This document shows, in pieces, positions 25,350 to 33,995 of a stretch of 37,952 nucleotides of DNA. This DNA comes from Propionivibrio sp. (GTDB taxonomy: Bacteria > Pseudomonadota > Gammaproteobacteria > Burkholderiales > Rhodocyclaceae). Location: NCBI RefSeq assembly GCF_029255185.1, contig NZ_JAPUVO010000063.1, positions 1-37,952 on the forward strand, given 5' to 3'. The stretch's first letter is position 1, and each line of letters opens with the position of its first letter. The position numbers and the translations under genes are program-made. Under the pieces are notes generated by a model. It was not told the origin of the DNA. It saw nothing but the letters and a program-made list of their open reading frames with translations, and ran no database searches.

Positions 25350-26448
25350 GGGCTTTTTGTCTGCTGATCAGTGCGGTAACGACGGCGTTCTGCAACTGAC
25401 GGTTGCAGGGCTGCACGGCGCGGGGGGTCGGTGCGATCTGGCCGGTAGCATAGGTGCCAAGCACGGGCAGCGCGGGGAAGCGTTCGCACAGCAGGTTCAG
25501 GTCGCGGTCTTCGCCACCGTAAAAAAAAGGGCCCCGGCCGATGCACGAAAACATCAGGGCGCCAACCGGATCATTGGTCAAGGTGTTGGCGGCCAGTCGG
25601 TCAAGCATTTGCCGCATGTCGGCTTCGGCACTGAGGGTTTGCCGGATGGCCCAGGCCAGGTGCTGACCCGGCGCGACGTGTTCAGTCAGCGTCAGCGATT
25701 TGTCGGCGTTGGCGGCAATGATGGCCAGCGGGCGATAGCGGCCCTCGGCTAACGCATTTTCGGCCTGATCATCGCTATCGATTAGCACAGCGCTCAACTG
25801 ATGCAGTTGATGTGCGGTGTTCTGGCGCAATTCAAGGGGCAGAACACGGTTCAGGCTTCTCAGCGCAGCCTGACCGCCGAGTCTTTCCAGATCGTAACCG
25901 TTACTGCGTTCGACCGGCAAAGGCTCGCCGAGTAGTCGCAAGCCACTGGAGACGCCGATGTCCACGTCTGCGCCGAGCAGTTGCACGCTACAGCGCTGCT
26001 TTTCGGCAAGACGGCTCTGTTGCCAGATGACCGTTTCAGCGTAACCGACGCTGCCGGCAAAACTACCGCCAAAGCGAGTTCCAGAAGTGCTCCACTCAGG
26101 CGGGAAGTTGCCGCTGGCGTAGCTCAGGAGCGGCGCATCGCCAGCCTGCGGATGGCCCAGTGAGAGGCCCCTGCCAAAAACCATGACAGCCGCCGCCGGG
26201 CGATCGACGACCCAGCCGGACTCGGTAAAAACGCCTGCGGCAATACCCCCGGCGACCTGCGTGCACTGTGCCGCGCGCGCGGCAGCGGTGATCGTGTGCT
26301 GGGCATGGCGGGCGAACTCGGGAGTCAGGAAGAGCAGCACGCCATTGGCGTGAGTCAGCCCGGCCTTGGCTAGCGCCTGTCGGATCGCATCTTCGGCAAT
26401 TTGAGGCAGCGGATCGTTGCCTGATACGAGAGCGGTAGCGGCGGTCAT
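25330..26448 (-). CDS. FIST N- and C-terminal domain protein
   Basis: With the ATG at 26448 (GGAG 10 bases upstream) the product has 372 residues. The N-terminal half has FIST_N features (VLLFLTPEFARHAQ, VAGGIAAGVFTESGWV, AAAVMVFG) and the C-terminal half the FIST_C ending (GALMFSCIGRGPFFYGGEDRDLNLL, then LPVLGTYATGQIAP). FIST is a predicted small-ligand sensory domain, often fused to chemoreceptor or kinase outputs; here it stands alone with no output domain and no membrane segment. It lies between a DUF1015 gene (31 bases upstream) and a DUF1841 gene (20-base overlap), so it likely works with those proteins. The ligand is unknown. Confidence 0.87.
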   Translation of the reverse strand: MTAATALVSGNDPLPQIAEDAIRQALAKAGLTHANGVLLFLTPEFARHAQHTITAAARAAQCTQVAGGIAAGVFTESGWVVDRPAAAVMVFGRGLSLGHPQAGDAPLLSYASGNFPPEWSTSGTRFGGSFAGSVGYAETVIWQQSRLAEKQRCSVQLLGADVDIGVSSGLRLLGEPLPVERSNGYDLERLGGQAALRSLNRVLPLELRQNTAHQLHQLSAVLIDSDDQAENALAEGRYRPLAIIAANADKSLTLTEHVAPGQHLAWAIRQTLSAEADMRQMLDRLAANTLTNDPVGALMFSCIGRGPFFYGGEDRDLNLLCERFPALPVLGTYATGQIAPTPRAVQPCNRQLQNAVVTALISRQKAHVQSIT

Positions 26449-26479
26449 TAAGAGTTGCACTCCCAGGATTTTCGGGCAT

Positions 26480-27718
26480 TCAGTCGAGCACGTGCGACAC
26501 CATCCCGTCGGCCAGCTTCGGTTCGAACCAGGTCGATTTGGGCGGCATGACTTCGCCAGCGTCGGCGACGGACATCAGCTCGGTCATCTGCGTCGGGTGC
26601 ATGGCAAAGGCAACGGCCATTTCGCCGCTGTTGACGCGTCGTTCGAGTTCGCCGAGACCGCGAATACCGCCGACGAAATCGATGCGCGTATCGCGGCGCA
26701 GGTCGGCAATGCCAAGAATGGGAGCGAGGATCTGCTCGGAAAGCACCGAAACATCAAGCCGGCGAACCGGGTCTTGCACTGGCACGAGTTCGGGGCGAAT
26801 GGCCAGGTGATACCAGCGTCCGTCGAGGTACATGCCGAAGGTGCCACTGCGCTCCGGCGTAACGGCGCCGGCCGAGGCGGTGACGGTGCAGCGCTCGCCG
26901 ATGGCTCTGAGGAGGTCAGCGACTGAGTGGCCGTTGAGGTCGCGAACGACACGGTTGTAGTCCATGATGCGCATCTGCCGTGCCGGGAAGATCACCGCCA
27001 GGAAGTATTCGGCTGACTCCGGGCGCCCCTTGCCGCGCCGGGCGGCGGCGACGCGCGAGGCCGCCGCCGAGCGGTGGTGACCGTCGGCAATGTAAAGGCT
27101 GGGCAGGGCATCGATGACGGCGCTAATGCGTTCGATGGCGTTGGCCTCGTCGATCAACCAGATGCTGTGACGAATGCCGTCATCGGCCATCACATCAGCC
27201 ACTGGTGTGCTCTTGGTGGCGGCGGCGATCAGCTGTTCGGCCTCCTCGCTATCCGGATGCGCCAGCAGTACCGGCCCCGTCTGTGCATTGAGAGCCTCGA
27301 TCTGGCGAACGCGGTCGTCTTCCTTATCAGGCCGGGTGAATTCGTGCTTGCGGATGCGGTTGGCGTCGTAGTCAGCGACCGAGGCCGAGGCGATCAGACC
27401 GGTCTGTGTGTGCTCTCCCATAACCAGCCGGTAGGCGTAGTAGCAGGGCTTAGCGTCGCGGAAGAGGATGCCCGCGTCAATCAATTTTTTGAGATTTTCA
27501 GCCGATTTGGCATAAACCTCGGGGGCGTAATGGTCGACTTCCGGTGGCAGGTCGATTTCGGCCTTGGAGATGTGCAGAAAGGAGTAGGGTTTGCCGACAG
27601 CCCGCTGACGTGCTTCATCGCTGGAGAGAACGTCATAGGGTGGCGCGGCGACCGCAGCAGCATCTTCGCTGCGCGGACGCAGGCCGGTGAACGGACGGAT
27701 CAGGGGGCGGTGGGTCAT
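26480..27718 (-). CDS. DUF1015 (COG4198) family protein
   Basis: The 412-residue product starts at the ATG at 27718, with GGGAGAG about 8 bases upstream. Family hallmarks are IRPFTGLRP at the start, AAPPYDVLSSDEAR (about 25-38), RIRKHEFTRPDKEDDR (about 121-136), LYIADGHHRSAAA (about 208-220) and a C-terminal FVGGIRGLGELERRV followed by FAMHPTQMTELM and MPPKSTWFEPKLADGMVSH. The DGHHR block resembles the nucleotide-binding DGxHR motif of the ParB/sulfiredoxin fold, which also occurs in free-serine kinases such as SerK. In many anaerobes DUF1015 genes lie next to serA/serC, but no serine gene is seen here. It is the first gene of a three-gene run with FIST and DUF1841. The reaction is unknown. 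Confidence 0.87.
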   Translation of the reverse strand: MTHRPLIRPFTGLRPRSEDAAAVAAPPYDVLSSDEARQRAVGKPYSFLHISKAEIDLPPEVDHYAPEVYAKSAENLKKLIDAGILFRDAKPCYYAYRLVMGEHTQTGLIASASVADYDANRIRKHEFTRPDKEDDRVRQIEALNAQTGPVLLAHPDSEEAEQLIAAATKSTPVADVMADDGIRHSIWLIDEANAIERISAVIDALPSLYIADGHHRSAAASRVAAARRGKGRPESAEYFLAVIFPARQMRIMDYNRVVRDLNGHSVADLLRAIGERCTVTASAGAVTPERSGTFGMYLDGRWYHLAIRPELVPVQDPVRRLDVSVLSEQILAPILGIADLRRDTRIDFVGGIRGLGELERRVNSGEMAVAFAMHPTQMTELMSVADAGEVMPPKSTWFEPKLADGMVSHVLD

Positions 27719-27750
27719 CAATTGTCTCTCCCAGGTTGATTAACTTATGG

Positions 27751-27848
27751 AACCGCTTTCAACGCAGAGAGCGCAGAGGCGCAGAGTACGCAGAGATTGT
27801 TCCTTGGTTTTCTCCGCGTCCTCTGCGCTCTCTGCGTTGAAAGCGGTT
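27751..27848. repeat. Perfect 29-bp inverted repeat built on CGCAGAG units
   Basis: Bases 27751-27779 are exactly complementary in reverse to 27820-27848, around a 40-base centre. The left side holds four CGCAGAG copies starting at 27763, 27772, 27780 and 27789, so at 8-9 base pitch; the right arm carries the reverse complements, and the centre is partly symmetric too. It fills the gap between aroG and the DUF1015 gene, both on the minus strand. It resembles the intergenic 'CGCAGAG' palindromic repeats dispersed in many proteobacterial genomes. RNA from it would fold into a long hairpin that could end aroG transcription or protect its 3' end. Confidence 0.9.
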
Positions 27849-27855
27849 TGGTTTT

Positions 27856-28944
27856 TCATTGTTTTCGTTTCGACAGTACATTGCGCAACTGTTGGTCGGC
27901 GGCAAGCAGCATGGTTTCAGTGCCTTCCCAGTCGATGCAGGCGTCGGTGACCGAGCAGCCGTATTTGAGTTGCGTCAGGTCTTCGGGAATCGGCTGGTTG
28001 CCGGCGACCAGGTTCGATTCGATCATGACGCCGACCAGCGACGTGTTGCCGCTGCGAACCTGATTCACCACATCGGTCATGACCAGCGCTTGCAGTTCCG
28101 TTTTTTTGTAGCTGTTGGCGTGCGAACAGTCGACGACGATGTTGGGCGGCAACCCGGCTTTGAGCAGCGCCTGTTCGGTCATCTGCACGCTTACCGTGTC
28201 ATAGTTGGGGCGGCCTTCGCCGCCGCGCAGCACGACATGGCCATAGCGGTTGCCGCGTGTGCGCACAATCGACGTGTGGCCTTGACTATTGATGCCGAGG
28301 AAACTATGCGGTCGGGCCGCCGAGAGGATGGCGTTGATGGCGATGCCAACGTCACCATTGGTCCCATTTTTGAAACCAACGGGGGTCGACAGGCCGGAGG
28401 ACATCTCTCGGTGCGTCTGCGATTCGCTGGTGCGCGCACCAATGGCGGTCCACGCAATCAGATCGCCCAGATACTGCGGTGAAATTGGGTCGAGTGCCTC
28501 GGTGCCGGCTGGCAGGCCAATTTCTGCGACATCGAGCAGAAAGCGGCGTGCTTTCTTCATTCCCTGATCAACGTGGAAGGAGTCGTCCATGTCTGGGTCG
28601 TTGATGTAGCCCTTCCAGCCGGTTGTCGTGCGCGGCTTCTCGAAATACACGCGCATGACGACTAGTAGCGTCTGGCTCACCGTATCGGCCAGCACTTTGA
28701 GGCGGCGCGCGTAGTCAAGGCCGGCCACCGGGTCGTGGATGGAGCACGGGCCGACGACGACAAACAGGCGCTTGTCCTTGCGTTCCAGTATGTTGCGCAG
28801 CGCTTCGCGGCCTTGCATCACCGTGCGCGTAGCAACCTGCGAAAGCGGCAGAAAGGCGTGAATCGCCTCGGGCGAAGGCATCGGGTCGAAATCGAGAATA
28901 TTGACGTTCTCGATATCGGGTTTGATGATGGTTTTGTCGGTCAT
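27856..28944 (-). CDS. aroG: 3-deoxy-7-phosphoheptulonate (DAHP) synthase, class I
   Basis: The 362-residue product condenses phosphoenolpyruvate and erythrose 4-phosphate in the first step of the shikimate pathway. Signature blocks are VVGPCSIHDP (64-72, with the metal-binding Cys), MRVYFEKPRTTTGWKG (about 96-111), AWTAIGARTSESQTHREMSS, GFKNGTNGD and VDCSHANS. It has the E. coli AroF/G/H type layout with an N-terminal extension that mediates feedback control. Whether Phe or Tyr inhibits it cannot be told safely, so the aroG name is by common usage. Its ATG overlaps the mfd TGA (ATGA), and translation is probably coupled to mfd. A palindromic repeat follows the stop. Confidence 0.94.
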   Translation of the reverse strand: MTDKTIIKPDIENVNILDFDPMPSPEAIHAFLPLSQVATRTVMQGREALRNILERKDKRLFVVVGPCSIHDPVAGLDYARRLKVLADTVSQTLLVVMRVYFEKPRTTTGWKGYINDPDMDDSFHVDQGMKKARRFLLDVAEIGLPAGTEALDPISPQYLGDLIAWTAIGARTSESQTHREMSSGLSTPVGFKNGTNGDVGIAINAILSAARPHSFLGINSQGHTSIVRTRGNRYGHVVLRGGEGRPNYDTVSVQMTEQALLKAGLPPNIVVDCSHANSYKKTELQALVMTDVVNQVRSGNTSLVGVMIESNLVAGNQPIPEDLTQLKYGCSVTDACIDWEGTETMLLAADQQLRNVLSKRKQ

Positions 28945-31900
28945 GGTTTCAATTGCCTCAACAGATCCTTGACTGCGGCAACGCGATCAGCCAGCGTTGG
29001 CGAGTGCCGTTTAAGCGACAGTTTATCCTGTCCGGCGAGCCTGTAGTTTCTGTCCTTCTGGATCAGGTTGATGATGCGGATCGGTTCGATCGGGGGATTG
29101 GGCTCGAAATGCACGACGATATGTTCTGACGTGGCGTCCAGCTTGATGATGCCCAGTGGCTTACAAAGCAGGCGCAGGCGGTGACTGTCGAGCAGCGACT
29201 GCGCCTGCGGCGGTAGTTCGCCGAAGCGATCCACCAGCTCTTCATGCATGTCCGTGATGTCGTCGATCGATTGACCGTTGGCCAGCCGTTTATAGAGCGT
29301 CAGGCGTTCGTGTACGTCCGGCGCGTAGTCGCTGGGCAGCAGCGCCGGAGTGTGCAGATTAATTTCGGTGGCGATGTCGAGCGGTTGCGAGAGATCCGGG
29401 GCTTTGCCCTGCTTGAGCGCGGAAACGGCGCGGTTGAGCATTTCAGTGAATAGATTGAAGCCGACTTCCTTCATCTCACCCGACTGGCTCTCGCCAAGCA
29501 CTTCGCCGGCGCCGCGAATTTCAAGGTCGTGCATTGCCAGGTAGAAACCGGCGCCGAGCTCGTCCATCATCTGGATGGCTTCAAGACGTTGCCTGGCCTG
29601 TTTGGTCAGCCCGGAGTTTTCATTGACGTCGTTGTGCGTTAGCAGATAGGCGTAGGCCTGGTGGTGCGAACGGCCGACGCGGCCCCGTAACTGGTGCAAC
29701 TGGGCGAGGCCGAATTTCTCGGCGCGGTTAATGATGATGGTATTGGCGTGCGGATTGTCAATCCCGGTTTCGATGATCGTCGTGCACAACAGCAGGTTGG
29801 CGCGTTGCTGGGTGAAATCGCGCATCACCCGTTCGAGTTCGCGCTCGTTCATTTGCCCGTGGCCAACGACGATATGCGCTTCGGGCAGCAGCTTGCTCAG
29901 CTTCTCGCGCATGTTTTCAATGGTGTCGACCTCGTTGTGCAGGAAGTACACCTGGCCGCCGCGCTTGAATTCGCGCAGCAGTGCTTCGCGGATAATGCCG
30001 TCAGAAAATCGTGAAACGAACGTCTTGATCGCCAATCGCTTTTGCGGCGCGGTGGCGATAACCGAGAAGTCGCGTAGTCCCTCCAGCGACATACCCAGCG
30101 TGCGCGGGATCGGCGTGGCGGTCAACGTCAACACATCGACTTCGGCGCGCAAGGCCTTGAGCGCCTCCTTCTGACGCACGCCGAAACGGTGCTCCTCGTC
30201 AATGACAACGAGGCCAAGGCGGGGGAACTTTACATCCTTCTGCAGCAGCTTGTGGGTGCCGATGACAATGTCAACACGACCTTCGGCCAACTCCTTGAGC
30301 GCCAGCGTTGTTTCTTTTGCCGTCTTGAAGCGCGAGAGCTCGACGATCTTCACCGGCCAGTCGCTATCAATCTGCGCGAAGCGGTCGCTGAAGGTCTGGA
30401 AGTGCTGCTCGCAGAGCAGGGTGGTCGGGCACAGTACGGCTACTTGCTTGCCTCCGGCTACCGCACAGAAAGCGGCGCGTAGCGCGACTTCGGTTTTGCC
30501 GAAGCCGACATCGCCACAGACTAAGCGATCCATCGGGCGGCCTGATTTCATGTCGTCGATCACGGCGTTGATTACCGCCGCCTGATCGGGGGTTTCTTCA
30601 AAGCCAAAGCCGTCAGCAAAGGCATCGTAGTCATGAAGCTTGAATTCAAAAGCATGGCCCTGGCGTGCCGCGCGCAAGGCATAGAGCGCCAGCAGTTCGG
30701 CAGCGGTGTCGCGCGCTTGCATGGCGGCGCGACGTTTAGCTTTTTCCCATTGCGGTGTGCCGAGCGTGTGCAGCGGTGCGCTGTCCGGGTCCGGACTGGA
30801 GTAGCGCGAGATGAGTTGCAGTTGCGCCACCGGCACATAAAGCTTGGCCTCGTTGGCGTAGTGGAGTTCGAGAAACTCCATGTCTCCTTCGCCAAGGTCG
30901 AGGTGCACGAGTCCCTGATAGCGGGCGATGCCATGCTGTTCGTGCACCACCGGGTCGCCGACCTTCAACTCGGTGAGGTCGCGCAACCAGTTGTCGAGCG
31001 AGGCCTTGCGCTGCGCCGCGTGCCGGGTACGTCGCGCCGGGCTGCCCGCGTAGAGCTCAGTTTCGGTGATGAAAGCAAATTGGGCGAGGCGGAAACCATC
31101 ATGTAGCGGCGCGACGCCCAGCGACAGTTTGCTGTCGCTGGTGAGGAAACCGGTCAGATCGGCACTGGCGTCAGGCTTCAGGCCGTAGTCGGCAAACAGT
31201 CCGGCGAGGGTTTCGCGCCGCCCGGCTGATTCGGCAAGCAGCAACACGCGGCCGGGAAAGTCGCTGATAAAGGCTTTCAGGCTGGCGAGCGGGTCGTCGG
31301 CGCGGCGGGCAACAGCTACCGGCGGCAGGGCACCGGCCGGCCCATCGGGTCCGGCGGCCAGGATCAAGCGGGCATAGGGTTTGGCGGCGCTGAAGAAAGA
31401 TTCTTCGTCGAGGAAGAGATTACCCGGCGGCAACAGTGGCCGGCTGCGTTCGCCAGAAAGCATGTCGTAGCGTGATTTGGCGTCGCGCCAGAAGGCACGG
31501 ATAGCCTCGGGCACATTGTTGTGCAGGCAGATTACCGTGTCTTTGGGCAGGTAGTCAAAGAGCGTTGCCGTTTCTGCAAAGAAGAGTGGCAGCCAGTATT
31601 CGATGCCGGCTGACGCGATGCCATTGGATACATCCTTGTAAATTCCTGAGCGCGCCGGGTCGCCCTCGAAAATCTCGCGGAAGCGCTGGCGGAAATGCGC
31701 GCGGCCCTGATCGTCGAGCGGAAACTCGCGCGCCGGCAGCAGACGGACTTCCGGCACCGGGTAGAGCGTGCGCTGGGTGTCCACGTCGAAGGTCTTGATG
31801 CTTTCGATTTCATCGTCGAACAGGTCAAGGCGAAAAGGTAGCGTCGAGCCCATTGGAAAAAGGTCGACCAGCCCGCCGCGTACCGAGTATTCGCCCGGCG

Positions 31901-32402
31901 CGACAACCTGGGTGACGTGGGTATAACCGGCCAACGTAAGCTGGGCGCGGAAGCTATCGGCATCGAGTGTCTCGCCCTTCTTCAGGAAGAAGGTATAGGC
32001 TGCCAGATAGGCCGGCGGCGCAAAGCGGTAAACCGCCGTCGATGCCGGCACCAGCAGCACGTCGCATTCGCCGCGCAAGACGCTATAGAGTGTCGCCAGA
32101 CGTTCCGAAATGAGGTCGTGGTGCGGCGAGAAACTGTCGTAAGGCAGCGTTTCCCAGTCCGGCAACAGGCGCACGCGCAGGCCAGGCGCGAACCACGGGA
32201 TCTCGTCAAGCAGGCGCTGGGCATCGTTTGCGCTGGCCGTGAGAACGGTCAGCAGTTTGCCCCCCGCCAGTTGCGCAACGTGCAGCGCATCCGCCGAGCC
32301 GGCGAAGGTTGGCAATTGCGTGCGCTCGCCGGCCTTGAACGCGGGCAGGGGCAGCGAGAGCAAGGCAGCGGGCGCTTCGAGAACGGGTTTAGCTTGAGGC
32401 AC
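28941..32402 (-). CDS. mfd: Transcription-repair coupling factor Mfd
   Basis: The 1153-residue product is a full-length Mfd. It removes RNA polymerase stalled at DNA lesions and recruits UvrA. Order of domains: UvrB-like N-terminal module (from residue 1), RNA polymerase-interacting domain from about 474 (LKVGDPVVHEQHGIARYQG), superfamily 2 helicase/translocase motor with Walker A CGDVGFGKTEVALR near 634 and DEEHRFG near 736, then TATPIPRTL, the LCTTIIETGIDNPHANT block and the C-terminal TRCF autoinhibitory domain. The start is a GTG; no ATG lies near, and no strong ribosome site is visible. A TATAAT box is about 35 bases upstream. aroG overlaps its stop. Confidence 0.97.
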   Translation of the reverse strand: MPQAKPVLEAPAALLSLPLPAFKAGERTQLPTFAGSADALHVAQLAGGKLLTVLTASANDAQRLLDEIPWFAPGLRVRLLPDWETLPYDSFSPHHDLISERLATLYSVLRGECDVLLVPASTAVYRFAPPAYLAAYTFFLKKGETLDADSFRAQLTLAGYTHVTQVVAPGEYSVRGGLVDLFPMGSTLPFRLDLFDDEIESIKTFDVDTQRTLYPVPEVRLLPAREFPLDDQGRAHFRQRFREIFEGDPARSGIYKDVSNGIASAGIEYWLPLFFAETATLFDYLPKDTVICLHNNVPEAIRAFWRDAKSRYDMLSGERSRPLLPPGNLFLDEESFFSAAKPYARLILAAGPDGPAGALPPVAVARRADDPLASLKAFISDFPGRVLLLAESAGRRETLAGLFADYGLKPDASADLTGFLTSDSKLSLGVAPLHDGFRLAQFAFITETELYAGSPARRTRHAAQRKASLDNWLRDLTELKVGDPVVHEQHGIARYQGLVHLDLGEGDMEFLELHYANEAKLYVPVAQLQLISRYSSPDPDSAPLHTLGTPQWEKAKRRAAMQARDTAAELLALYALRAARQGHAFEFKLHDYDAFADGFGFEETPDQAAVINAVIDDMKSGRPMDRLVCGDVGFGKTEVALRAAFCAVAGGKQVAVLCPTTLLCEQHFQTFSDRFAQIDSDWPVKIVELSRFKTAKETTLALKELAEGRVDIVIGTHKLLQKDVKFPRLGLVVIDEEHRFGVRQKEALKALRAEVDVLTLTATPIPRTLGMSLEGLRDFSVIATAPQKRLAIKTFVSRFSDGIIREALLREFKRGGQVYFLHNEVDTIENMREKLSKLLPEAHIVVGHGQMNERELERVMRDFTQQRANLLLCTTIIETGIDNPHANTIIINRAEKFGLAQLHQLRGRVGRSHHQAYAYLLTHNDVNENSGLTKQARQRLEAIQMMDELGAGFYLAMHDLEIRGAGEVLGESQSGEMKEVGFNLFTEMLNRAVSALKQGKAPDLSQPLDIATEINLHTPALLPSDYAPDVHERLTLYKRLANGQSIDDITDMHEELVDRFGELPPQAQSLLDSHRLRLLCKPLGIIKLDATSEHIVVHFEPNPPIEPIRIINLIQKDRNYRLAGQDKLSLKRHSPTLADRVAAVKDLLRQLKP

Positions 32403-32436
32403 GAGGGGCGCTATGGGCAGTACAGAAAAGCCGGAT

Positions 32437-32442
32437 ATTATA
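32437..32442 (-). promoter_or_regulatory. Candidate -10 box for mfd
   Basis: A perfect TATAAT on the minus strand, 34 bases before the GTG of mfd. No good -35 element is visible at 16-18 bases. The position in the divergent mfd/parA region supports a promoter. Confidence 0.42.
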
Positions 32443-32495
32443 GCCGATCAGGCCAGACCGACATTTTCAGCCTGAATCCGCGTTCAGTTCTATGG

Positions 32496-32501
32496 CATAA
32501 T
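32496..32501 (+). promoter_or_regulatory. Candidate -10 box for parA-like gene
   Basis: CATAAT on the plus strand, 31 bases before the parA-like ATG, in the divergent region shared with mfd. The -35 region (TGAATC at 17 bases) is weak. Confidence 0.35.
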
Positions 32502-32532
32502 ACGAAGCCAGTGACCGAGACACGGAGAGTAC

Positions 32533-33303
32533 ATGAAACGAGTTGTCTTTAATCAAAAGGGCGGAGTTGGCAAGAGCACCATCGCTTGCAATCTGGCGGC
32601 GGTTGCCGCGGCTGCCGGCAAGCGCACCCTGGTGATAGACCTGGATCCGCAAGCCAACTCCAGTCGCTATCTGCTGGGTGATGCCGTAGACGAGTTGCAG
32701 CTCTCCGCAACCGAATTTTTTGACCAGATGCTCAACTTCAAGCTACGTCCGAAGACCACGCAAGAGTTTATCGTCGCCACGCCTTTCGCCAACCTGTCGG
32801 TACTGCCGGCCCATCTCTCGCTCGAGGAATTGCAGGCGAAGCTGGAGTCGCGCCACAAAATCTACAAGCTGCGCGATGCGCTCGACGCCCTGGATGACTA
32901 CGACCAGATCTGGATTGATGCGCCGCCGGCGATGCACTTCTACACGCTTTCGGCGCTGATCGCCGCCGACGCCTGCCTGATTCCTTTTGATTGCGACGAT
33001 TTTTCTCGCCGCGCCCTCTACACATTGCTCGAGAACGTCGCTGAAATCCGCGCCGACCATAACAAGTCGCTGGTTGTCGAAGGCATCGTGGTCAACCAGT
33101 TTCAGCCGCGCGCCAAGCTGCCCCAGCGTCTGGTGCAGGAGTTGCGCGACGAAGGTCTCCCCGTGCTCCACACCATGCTCTCCTCCTCGGTGAAGATTCG
33201 CGAATCACACGAACTGGCGAAGCCGATGATTTATTTCGATGCGCAGCACAAACTAAGCCGCGAATTCACGGCGCTATACAGCGAACTCGATCGATTAGCC
33301 TGA
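32533..33303 (+). CDS. ParA/MinD-type ATPase, orphan
   Basis: The 256-residue product has the deviant Walker A KGGVGKS at 9-15 with the first signature Lys, LVIDLDPQANSSRYLL (about 33-48) as the A' motif, and YDQIWIDAPP (about 117-126) as Walker B. It is a ParA-family ATPase of the chromosomal 'ParA family protein' type with no N-terminal DNA-binding domain. GGAGAG lies about 5 bases before the ATG. No parB or parS-like array and no chemotaxis or flagellar genes are nearby, so it is not an obvious plasmid or chromosome partition pair. Orphan ParAs can position other cargo. The cargo here is unknown. Confidence 0.88.
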   Translation: MKRVVFNQKGGVGKSTIACNLAAVAAAAGKRTLVIDLDPQANSSRYLLGDAVDELQLSATEFFDQMLNFKLRPKTTQEFIVATPFANLSVLPAHLSLEELQAKLESRHKIYKLRDALDALDDYDQIWIDAPPAMHFYTLSALIAADACLIPFDCDDFSRRALYTLLENVAEIRADHNKSLVVEGIVVNQFQPRAKLPQRLVQELRDEGLPVLHTMLSSSVKIRESHELAKPMIYFDAQHKLSREFTALYSELDRLA

Positions 33304-33314
33304 TTTGGCTGCGA

Positions 33315-33995
33315 TCAGGGCGATGTGCTTGAAGCCACCTTGAAGTGCCTGGCAAACCATTGTGCTGCTTCGCCAGCGGCAACTTGAAACCCGGTGGAGG
33401 TGGCGTAGTCGATGCCAATTTCAGGGGTCAGCTTGAGTTCCTTGAGGCAGTTAACTTCCTGCAATGCCCGGCGGTTGCTGGCGATGTGCTGTTCGTCCGT
33501 TTCTTCAACGAGTAGCAGCAGCGGTGATTTCAGCGAGCGCAGGTAGAGCATTCCGGCCAGGTCGATCAGACCGCCACGGCAGACGATGGCGGCAATGTCG
33601 TGATCGCGCAAGGCGGCCACACGAACGACGACTGGCGATGTGGTATTGGCAGCATAGAGGCCGATCGGTTGACTTTCGAGTTCGCCCAGCAGCATCCGGT
33701 TTTTCAGCAGGCCAAGGAAATCGAGCAGGCGCCTGGCTAGCAGGGGGATATTGTTGTGTGCATCAGCGAAACGTTCTTCCTGCCGGGACAGCAGGTCAAC
33801 ACTTAACGTCGACAGGCCAGCATGGCGGAAGATGTCGGCCAGGACATTTTCTCGGGCGTCCAGCGCCATGGCCGCATGTGCCAGCACGACAAGGCCGCGA
33901 GCCTCAGGCAGCAAAGCCAGTTGCCCGTGCAGCTGGCCATGTTCGGATGGTACGGAAATGGGTATGTCGAAACCGTCCGGCGTAATGCTAATCAT
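33315..33995 (-). CDS. Alpha/beta hydrolase (dienelactone-hydrolase-like)
   Basis: With the ATG at 33995 the product has 226 residues. It shows the start of an alpha/beta hydrolase fold (ARGLVVLAHAAMALDARENVLA), a strand-turn-helix around QPIGLYAANTTSPVVVRVAA and a late strand SPLLLLVEETDE. The usual nucleophile elbow GxSxG is replaced by GLYAANT, so a catalytic Ser is not evident and the enzyme may be inactive or differently built. Similar domains are often fused to phosphoribosyltransferases. The start overlaps the stop of the radical SAM gene (ATGA), so it is the last gene of the AmmeMemoRadiSam operon here. A role with that system is inferred from position. Confidence 0.72.
   Translation of the reverse strand: MISITPDGFDIPISVPSEHGQLHGQLALLPEARGLVVLAHAAMALDARENVLADIFRHAGLSTLSVDLLSRQEERFADAHNNIPLLARRLLDFLGLLKNRMLLGELESQPIGLYAANTTSPVVVRVAALRDHDIAAIVCRGGLIDLAGMLYLRSLKSPLLLLVEETDEQHIASNRRALQEVNCLKELKLTPEIGIDYATSTGFQVAAGEAAQWFARHFKVASSTSP

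Noticed and set aside
27763-27795. CGCAGAG repeats as a possible small CRISPR array
   Set aside because: Units are 7 bases with 1-2 base gaps and form a palindrome; there are no spacers and no cas genes.
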